From NCBI GenBank assembly GCA_938743325.2, contig OW568900.1, positions 1 through 64,000 on the forward strand: a DNA stretch of 64,000 nt, in the 5' to 3' direction. The translations under genes and the position numbers were made by a program. The notes below the pieces were generated by a model that searched no databases, had not been told where the DNA came from, and saw nothing but the letters and a program-made list of their open reading frames with translations. Shown in pieces: positions 9,254-18,900 of the stretch. Source of the DNA: Pycnococcus provasolii. Its lineage: Eukaryota; Chlorophyta; Pseudoscourfieldiophyceae; Pseudoscourfieldiales; Pycnococcaceae. Numbering within the stretch: the first letter of the stretch is position 1; every line of letters begins with the position of its first letter.

Positions 9254-9411
9254 ATTGTATTTGAAGTTGTTGTAAAGTTATTGATTCGTCATTACAAAAA
9301 ACCACCCACATTTTCTTCTCTTCCCACTTTTCCCGTATGTATTATGCCTTCTACTAGTTAAGAAGGAGGTTCTTGCGCCTATCCCATTCAGTGACCACGA
9401 GCTCTCCAATC
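9254..9411 (-). repeat. Left member of a ~155-bp inverted repeat pair
   Basis: Reverse complement of 19204-19357 with a few substitutions and one ~7-base indel. Read on the minus strand it encodes the last ~20 codons and 3' flank of the frame that ends at 19266. It starts 16 bases after the stop of the coiled-coil gene. The two copies bracket about 10 kb of polyketide-synthase-derived sequence. Confidence 0.9.
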
Positions 9412-9429
9412 TCTTGATAGTTGAAATAA

Positions 9430-9610
9430 ATGTTTCTCGAGCAGCAAGCACCTCGGCGAAAAGTGGATAGGCTTTGCGGCGGCGTGCTTGCATGCATGAT
9501 GGGCGGTGGGAGAAGCAAGAAGACACCTAGGCGCACCTCTCATACGGGCAGGCGAAGCTCTCGGTGCGCGCAACGCTCATGCGACGCCCATGAACGTAAC
9601 CCCGAACCCG
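9430..9610 (+). repeat. Dispersed subtelomeric repeat, diverged copy
   Basis: Shares blocks such as the AAGACACCTAGGCGC region, GGCGAAGC-CTCGGT and CGACGCCCATGAACGTAACC with 23833-24003, and in inverted orientation with the tandem pair at 24013-24386. It is the most diverged of four copies. No coding function is apparent. The stretch 9711-9987 shows no gene. Confidence 0.65.
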
Positions 9611-9683
9611 CGCGATCAATTCTCACCTTCTTTTTTCTACCGAAGGAAACGGCGCGAAGCGACGCGCATATTACGAAGTAACA

Positions 9684-9710
9684 GAGGGGCCCAAACGGGG
9701 CGGGCCCCTC
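9684..9710. other. GC-rich hairpin, 9-bp stem
   Basis: GAGGGGCCC and GGGCCCCTC are exact reverse complements around a 9-base loop. It lies between the dispersed repeat and the polyketide-synthase-derived frame. Confidence 0.7.
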
Positions 9711-9987
9711 GGACCCAGTTATAATGTAACATGCCAACTCCCCAACTGGTGGAAATATGGTCGCGTGGTCGGACGTAAAACCCGAATGGTGACATGACGT
9801 TGTTAGTTTTTTTCCCTCCCGCCGAAGATTTCGATTTCCGATTTGTTTACCCCGAACCCAACCCCGGTCGAAGTTTTCGAATAACGCCGCATTCGTGCGT
9901 TACACGTTACACATCGTCGCATAACGCACGAATATACGAAACGCGCGCACACAACTGCTGCTAGTGCTCTTCACGCGTAAACACGTC

Positions 9988-12900
9988 ATGCGACCGAAAG
10001 CGAATCCTGGCACTGACGGTGGTGGTGGTCGTCGTCGTCGTCTCCCGCGTAGTAGGACAGCCTGGTGTGCGTCGATCCTTCTCGTCGTCACCACGCTCGT
10101 CGCGCTGATGGGTACCACCCGCCGTCTGCGCGGCGTGTACCATGCCGATCGACGCTGGGTCACGCTCACGTCACATCCGATGCTCGCGTACGGCGTCGTC
10201 GATGATGTCTCGATGATCGAAATGCGATCGCGCGGCGTGGCTGCGTATCTGCACGACCATCGTGTACGCGGACAGGGCATCTTCCCCGGCGCGGAACACT
10301 TCGAGACGGCGAGCGCCGCGGCTGTGGTGCTTGTAGGCGCGCACGGCGAAGCATGCTGTGCGGCACTTGCGGATGTCAGCATCCCCGCGCCACTTGTGCT
10401 CGACGGATCGGCGGTGGATGTGACGTGCGCTCTGCGCGTCGCTTCGGGGCACGTCGACGTGCGTTCGCGCACGCGAGGCATGTCACACCTGCGCGGCATC
10501 GTTACGAGGATGACGGCGTCGTCGACCAGCACCGCTGACGACGCTGCATCATCGCGCTCGTTCGAGCGTACGAGCACCAGCTCAATGCGCGCGCGCTGTA
10601 CCATGGGACTGCAGCTGCCGGGCACGCTCGTCTTCGACTATCCGACCGTATCTGCGATGGCATCGTACGTGACGTCGCGGCTCGCTCCCGCTGACGACGA
10701 CATAGCGAGCGTGGCTGACTCGTCTCTGACGAGCGACGGCGTGATGGCTTGTGTGACATCGTCGGCGGGATGCACGCCTGGAGAGCACGTGGAGTCCGGC
10801 CGACGCTCGGACGGCATCGCTGGTATTCCGCTCGATCGGTGGGACGCGGAGGCGGAGGCGCTGCGCAAGGGCGACGACGCGTCGCTTGTGCGTCGGTTTG
10901 GCGGCTTCATGCGCAACGTCGACATGTCGGCTGACGAGCCGCTGATGGCGGCGGGCCTCGACTCGCTCGGCGCCGTTGAGCTCAGAAATGCTGTGGAGAC
11001 GCGTATGGGACTGCAGCTGCCGGGCACGCTCGTCTTGGACTATCCGACCGTATCTGCGATGGCATCGTACGTGACGTCGCGGCTCGCTCCCGACGACGAG
11101 GAGCTCGCTGCTGACGACGACATAGCAAGCGTGGCTGACTCGTCTCTGACGAGCGACGGCGTGATGGCTTGTGTGACATCGTCGGCGGGATGCACGCCTG
11201 GAGAGCACGTGGAGTCCGGCCGACGCTCGGACGGCATCGCTGGTATTCCGCTCGATCGGTGGGACGCGGAGGCGGAGGCGCTGCGCACGGGCGACGACGC
11301 GTCGCTTGTGCGTCGGTTTGGCGGCTTCATGCGCAACGTCGACATGTTCGACGCGTCTTGCTTCGGCGTGTCAACTGCGGAGGCGGTGCTGATGGACCCG
11401 CAGCAGCGCATTCTGCCGACTCTGCACGCATCCTCTTCAGGCGAAGGCGCGCAAACGCAGCAGCGGTGTGTTGCCGTCGGCATTTCGAGCGCCGAGTACG
11501 CAAGGCTTGCCACGACGCACATGAGCGGCGGCGTCACACCATATTCAGCCACAGGAGCTTCGGGAAGCGTCGCCTGCGGGCGTCTGTCGTACATCTTCGA
11601 CTACACCGACTTCAGCATAAGTGTGGATACGGCTTGCTCGTCCGCACTTACCGCATCGGTCTTCGCCGTTCCCTACGCACGTACATCTGACAAGCACGCT
11701 GCCACATTGCTTGGCATCAGCCTGCATCTCATGCCCGTGACGACGAAGATGTTCGCCGTCGCAGGCATGCTTGCCCCTGACGGACGGTGCAAAACGCTGG
11801 ATGGCGGTGCAGACGGTTACGTGCGCGGCGAGGCGGGCGGTGCCGTGCAGATCGGCGGTGTGAGCATCGGCGAGGGTGGCGGGTGCAGCGGCGGCATGGG
11901 CGCGGTGCTGCGAGGATGCGCCGTCAACCAGGACGGCCGTTCGAGTGCGCTCACGGCGCCGAACGGACCCGCGCAGCAGGATGCCATCCGCGCCGCGATG
12001 CGTCACGCACGCGTGCGCGACGCCTCGACCGTCACGGGTCTGCAGATGCACGGCACAGGCACGCCGCTCGGCGACCCGATCGAGGTGGGCGCCGCTACCG
12101 CCGTGGACCTCGCGCTGAGCCAGGCGGCTCGCACGCGCGGCGGCGAGCGCGTGCTTGTCCACGCCGCGGCGGGCGGCGTGGGCGTGGCTGCGACACAGCT
12201 CGCCGGCGCACTGGACGCGACGGTGTACGCGACCGCGGGCTCGAGCGCGAAGCGTCACTGGGTGAGATCGCACGCGCCGGCGGTGCGCCACGTCGGCAGC
12301 TCGCGCGCGACGACGTTCCCGGACGTGGCGTCGATGACGCTCGGAGCCGTCGACGTTGTGCTCAACTCGCTCACGTCCGCGGGCGTCGTGGCGGCGACCG
12401 TCAGCTGCATGTCCTCTCGCGCTCGTTTCGTGGAGATTGGCAAGCGCGACATCTGGACGGCGGCGACGCTCGGCGCTGAGCGATCTGATGCGACGCTGCG
12501 GGTGGTGGCGGTGGACTTCCTGCCACAAGCCGCGATGCACAGGGGCATGCACCGCGTCGCCACGTGCGCGAGCACCATGCAGTACCGGCCGCTGAGTACC
12601 ACCGCTCACACGCTCGTGCGGTCGCACGCCGCGCTGCGTCAGATGTCGCAGGCGCGACACGTGGGCAAGATCATCGTGGCGTGCTCGCCGCGGGCGGTGC
12701 GCGACGACGTGCTCGCTGGCGGCGTCGGCGACGGCGTGCTCGTGTGCGGCGGGCTGGGCAATCTCGGAGCTCTCACGGCGTCGTGGCTCGCGAGCATGTC
12801 GACTTGTCATCTCATGCCCGTGACGACGAAGATGTTCGCCGTCGCAGGCATGCTTGCCCCTGACGGACGGTGCAAAACGCTGGATGGCGGTGCAGACGGT

Positions 12901-15900
12901 TACGTGCGCGGCGAGGCGGGCGGTGCCGTGCAGATCGGCGGTGTGAGCATCGGCGAGGGTGGCGGGTGCAGCGGCGGCATGGGCGCGGTGCTGCGAGGAT
13001 GCGCCGTCAACCAGGACGGCCGTTCGAGCGCGCTCACGGCGCCGAACGGACCCGCGCAGCAGGATGCCATCCGCGCCGCGATGCGTCACGCACGCGTGCG
13101 CGACGCCTCGACCGTCACGGGTCTGCACATGCACGGCACAGGCACGCCGCTCGGCGACCCGATCGAGGTGGGCGCCGCTACCGCCGTGGACCTCGCGCTG
13201 AGCCAGGCGGCTCGCACGCGCGGCGGCGAGCGCGTGCTTGTCCACGCCGCGGCGGGCGGCGTGGGCGTGGCTGCGACACAGCTCGCCGGCGCACTGGACG
13301 CGACGGTGTACGCGACCGCGGGCTCGAGCGCGAAGCGTCACTGGGTGAGATCGCACGCGCCGGCGGTGCGCCACGTCGGCAGCTCGCGCGCGACGACGTT
13401 CCCGGACGTGGCCTCGATGACGCTCGGAGCCGTCGACGTGGTGCTCAACTCGCTCACGTCCGCGGGCGTCGTGGCGGCGACCGTCAGCTGCATGTCCTCT
13501 CGCGCTCGTTTCGTGGAGATTGGCAAGCGCGACATCTGGACGGCGGCGACGCTCGGCGCTGAGCGATCTGATGCGACGCTGCGGGTGGTGGCGGTGGACT
13601 TCCTGCCACAAGCCGCGATGCGCAGGGGCATGCACCGCGTCGCCACGTGCGCGAGCACCATGCAGTACCGGCCGCTGAGTACCACCGCTCACACGCTCGT
13701 GCGGTCGCACGCCGCGCTGCGTCAGATGTCGCAGGCGCGACACGTGGGCAAGATCATCGTGGCGTGCTCGCCGCGGGCGGTGCGCGACGACGTGCTCGCT
13801 GGCGGCGTCGGCGACGGCGTGCTCGTGTGCGGCGGGCTGGGCAATCTCGGAGCTCTCACGGCGTCGTGGCTCGCGAGCATGTCGACTTGCCATCTCATGC
13901 CCGTGACGACGAAGATGTTCGCCGTCGCAGGCATGCTTGCCCCTGACGGACGGTGCAAAACGCTGGATGGCGGTGCAGACGGTTACGTGCTTGCCCCTGA
14001 CGGACGGTGCAAAACGCTAGATGGCGGCGCAGACGGTTACGTGCGCGGCGAGGCGGGCGGTGCCGTGCAGATCGGCGGTGTGAGCATCGGCGAGGGTGGC
14101 GGGTGCGGCGGCGGCATGGGCGCGGTGCTGCGAGGATGCGCCGTCAACCAGGACGGCCGTTCGAGTGCGCTCACGGCGCCCGACGGACCCGCGCAGCAGG
14201 ATGCCATCCGCGCCGCGATGCGTCACGCACGCGTGCGCGACGCCTCGACCGTCACGGGTCTGCAGATGCACGGCACAGGCACGCCGCTCGGCGACCCGAT
14301 CGAGGTGGGCGCCGCTACCGCCGTGGACCTCGCGCTGAGCCAGGCGGCTCGCACGCGCGGCGGCGAGCGCGTGCTTGTCCACGCCGCGGCGGGCGGCGTG
14401 GGCGTGGCTGCGACACAGCTCGCCGGCGCACTGGACGCGACGGTGTACGCGACCGCGGGCTCGAGCGCGAAGCGTCACTGGGTGAGATCGCACGCGCCGG
14501 CGGTGCGCCACGTCGGCAGCTCGCGCGCGACGACGTTCCCGGACGTGGCGTCGATGACGCTCGGAGCCGTCGACGTGGTGCTCACCTCGCTCACGTCCGC
14601 GGGCGTCGTGGCGGCGACCGTCAGCTGCATGTCCTCTCGCGCTCGTTTCGTGGAGATTGGCAAGCTCGACATCTGGACGGCGGCGACGCTCGGCGCTGAG
14701 CGATCTGATGCGACGCTGCGGCTGGTGGCGGTGGACTTCCTGCCACAAGCCGCGATGCGCAGGGGCATGCACCGCGTCGCCACGTGCGCGAGCACCATGC
14801 AGTACCGGCCGCTGAGTACCACCGCTCACACGCTCGTGCGGTCGCACGCCGCGCTGCGTCAGATGTCGCAGGCGCGACACGTGGGCAAGATCGTGGTGTG
14901 CTCGCCGCGGGCGGTGCGCGACGACGTGCTCGCTGGCGGCGTCGGCGACGGCGTGCTCGTGTGCGGCGGGCTGGGCAATCTCGGAGCTCTCACGGCGTCG
15001 TGGCTCGCGAGCATGTCGACTTGCCATCTCATGCCCGTGACGACGAAGATGTTCGCCGTCGCAGGCATGCTTGCCCCTGACGGACGGTGCAAAACGCTGG
15101 ATGGCGGTGCAGACGGTTACGTGCGCGGCGAGGCGGGCGGTGCCGTGCAGATCGGCGGTGTGAGCATCGGCGAGGGTGGCGGGTGCGGCGGCGGCATGGG
15201 CGCGGTGCTGCGAGGATGCGCCGTCAACCAGGACGGCCGTTCGAGTGCGCTCACGGCGCCCGACGGACCCGCGCAGCAGGATGCCATCCGCGCCGCGATG
15301 CGTCACGCACGCGTGCGCGACGCCTCGACCGTCACGGGTCTGCAGATGCACGGCACAGGCACGCCGCTCGGCGACCCGATCGAGGTGGGCGCCGCTACCG
15401 CCGTGGACCTCGCGCTGAGCCAGGCGGCTCGCACGCGCGGCGGCGAGCGCGTGCTTGGCCCGAACGCGGTCGTGCATGCCGGCGGCGTGCTCGCGGACGC
15501 GACGCTCGCCCAGCAGCGCGCGTCAGGCGTGCGGCGCGTGTTTGCGGCGAAGGTGGACAGCCTGGGAACGCTGGTGCAAGCAACACACGCGAACGCGGTA
15601 TCGGCGCAGGTTCTGTTTTCGTCGCTGGCGGCGTTCCTCGGCTCGCCGGGGCAGTCCAACTACTGCGCCGCGAATGCCGCGCTCGACGCCGCCGCGCATG
15701 CGAGCGGCGAGCGGGTGCTGAGCTTGCAGTGGGGCGCGTGGATCGGCGGCGGCATGGCGACGAACGACACTTCGACGATAGGACGCATGGAGCGTGCGGG
15801 CGTGGGCGTCGTGACGCCTGAGTTTGGTTTGGCGGTGCTTGGCGGCGCGCTATCGTCGCTGCTGAGAGCGAGTGCACCTGGTGGCGCTGTGCTGACGGTG

Positions 15901-18900
15901 AGTCCGTTCGACTGGACGCGCTTCCTCGCGCAGCAGCCTGCGTACGCGGACGCGGCGTTCTTCGCCGACGTGCGTGCTGCCGAGGAGGGCGTCGCGCCGC
16001 TGGCAGAGACGAAGTCTCAGCAAGTCGCGGGCACACGACGCCGACGCGGCGCGCAGCCGCATGCTGCGTCAGAGCAGCACGTGCAGCAGCAGCTGTCCGA
16101 GGCGATCCGCGGCGTGCTCGGGTCGGACGTGTCGGCTGACGAGCCGCTGATGGCGGCGGGTCTCGACTCGCTCGGCGCCGTTGAGCTCAGAAATGCTGTG
16201 GAGACGCGTATGGGACTGCAGCTGCCGGGCACGCTCGTCTTGGACTATCCGACCGTATCTGCGATGGCATCGTACGTGACGTCGCGGCTCGCTCCCGACG
16301 ACGAGGAGCTCGCTGCTGACGACGACATAGCGAGCGTGGCTGACTCGTCTCTGACGAGCGACGGCGTGATGGCTTGTGTGACATCGTCGGCGGGATGCAC
16401 GCCTGGAGAGCACGTGGAGTCCGGCCGACGCTCGGACGGCATCGACTATCCGACCGTATCTGCGATGGCATCGTACGTGACGTCGCGGCTCGCTCCCGAC
16501 GACGAGGAGCTCGCTGCTGACGACGACATAGCGAGCGTGGCTGACTCGTCTCTGACGAGCGACGGCGTGATGGCTTGTGTGACATCGTCGGCGGGATGCA
16601 CGCCTGGAGAGCACGTGGAGTCCGGCCGACGCTCGGACGGCATCGCTGGTATTCCGCTCGAAGGATACTGGATGCGCGCGGGCGTGCGCCGCTGTGCCGC
16701 CGCGACGCCCGAACATGCTGTGCAGCTGCGTCCGCAGCCGCGTGGCGCGATCAAGGATCTTATCGCAGTCGTCGAGGCGGCTGGCAACGATGCCAGCTCG
16801 ACGATGATGCGCGTGCGTGTGTCCGCAGTCGGCATCAACTTCCGCGACGTGCTGAACGTGCTCGGCATGTACCCAGGCGACCCGGGTCCTCCGGGAGGCG
16901 ACTGCGCCGGCACGGTGGCACGCGCCTGCGCTCGCACGGCGGCGTTGGGCGAGTCCGTGTTCGGTCCCGCCGCCGGATGTCTCGGCAACTACGTGCACGC
17001 GTATGGCGACACATTCGCAGCTCTACCCGCGCATCTGCGGCACGAGGCGGCGGCGAGCATGCCGACTGTCTTCGTGACGGTGGACCTCGCGCTGAGCCAG
17101 GCGGCTCGCACGCGCGGCGGCGAGCGCGTGCTGGTCCACGCCGCGGCGGGCGGCGTGGGCGTGGCTGCGACACAGCTCGCCGGCGCACTGGACGCGACGG
17201 TGTACGCGACCGCGGGCTCGAGCGCGAAGCGTCACTGGGTGAGATCGCACGCGCCGGCGGTGCGCCACGTCGGCAGCTCGCGCGCGACGACGTTCCTGGA
17301 CGTGGCGTCGATGACGCTCGGAGCCGTCGTCGTGGTGCTCACCTCGCTCACGTCCGCGGGCGTCGTGAAGGATAGGAGGAAGCGGACGGGATTGAATAAT
17401 TGTAGCCAATTTTTCTTTTTGTTCTTCTTTCTTTCTTTTTTAGCCTCCTTCGTTGGCACCTCAGCCGCCCCTGGAGGCTTGCCATCGCCGCCACCGTCAC
17501 CGCCGCCGTCGCCACCTTCACCACCACCGCCGTCGCCGCCACCGTCACCGCCGCCGCCTCGCCAACCGCCCTTGGACCGTAACCCTACGAATACACCGGG
17601 ACCTATTCTCTTTTGCCCGCTTGACGGACACATGCTAGTGTTCGAAGAAAGGGGTGAGGGGGCGGAGACTAGGTATTGGTGGAGGTGCCACCAATGTGAT
17701 TACGCATACGTGAGTTCTGACGACGAAGAAGAGGAAGAGGAGGAAGAGGAGGAAGAAGAGGAAGAGGAGGAAGAGGAGGAAGTAGAGGAAGAAGAGGAAG
17801 AAGAAGAAGAGGAGGAAGAGGAGGAAGAGGAGGAAGAGGAGGAAGAGGAGGAAGAGGAAGAGGAAGAGGAAGAGGAAGAAGAAGAAGAAGAAGAAGAAGA
17901 AGAGCACGTCATCGACGGCGACGGTGTGGCTAATTTCGTCGAGCCCATGGCAGGTTTGTCTCACGTGGCCAAAACGCTTGGGCCGGTCTTTGCCTTCCCT
18001 CCGGCTTGGATGGATGGTGATCCTAAAGAAGGCATTGAGTCCAAAATCTGTCCAGCGCATGAGAACGACAAGCCAACCCAAGAGGATGTGTCCGCCATCG
18101 TGGAGAAGCTGAAAGTTGCAATTGGACGTGACGACAAAGAGATCTTCACGCGATCGAAGGCGAAGGTCGATCGATGGATTCTTAAGTCACGCGAACAACC
18201 TTCGAATGCTCCGCCGACGGGTGAGGAGATCAAGAACGTGCTCGAGAAATGGGCGAGGCTCTACCTCATCGTGATTGGCATGAAGTCACGTGAAGATGTG
18301 CAGAATTTCTCCGGCGTCGTGTACGGCCTTAAGTTCAAGGTAACCGCAGAAAAGTTCAAGGCGCTCGAGGACTTTCTTGCCTTAGGCGAAGAAGATCAAC
18401 GCAAAAAACTCAACGGAGAGAACTCAAGTCCTGACGAGTGGCTCAAGGTGCTCGCGCGTCTCAATGCGCTCAAGCTTCGGTTGGATGCGATGAAAGCCGA
18501 CCGCAATGGGTTCCGCTACATTGGAATCACGTGTGAAGGGCCGAATCCGCCGGAGCCGCGCCGAAGTTCCCATGAAAAAGCTGGGACGAAGTCGATTGTG
18601 GGCCTCGCTCACATGCTCACAAAGGAAGACGCGTCCATCTTCGAAGCCGAAGTGGTGGGTCGCTATTGGGACGAGGACTCCGCGTACTCTGCGGAGTTTT
18701 GCGCCATCTTGCTCAATTGCATCACGGATGAAGGTGTTACGCTTAACATCGCGTCGGGAGGCGCGGGCGACGGGCCTAGTGGCGGCGGCGGCGGCGGCGG
18801 CAGTGGCGGCGGCGGCGGCGGTGGAGGCGGACGTGCCAAAGCCTTCACAGTTTCTTATAAAACGATGCGCGTTCAGACGAAGTTCACGTACAAGGGTACG

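Noticed and set aside
11545-13893. A ~780-codon open frame on the minus strand opposite the polyketide synthase pieces.
   Set aside because: It is the antisense of the tandem units, is His/Arg/Ala-rich with no motif, and repeats with the same period. It is open because GC-rich codons on the other strand give few stops.
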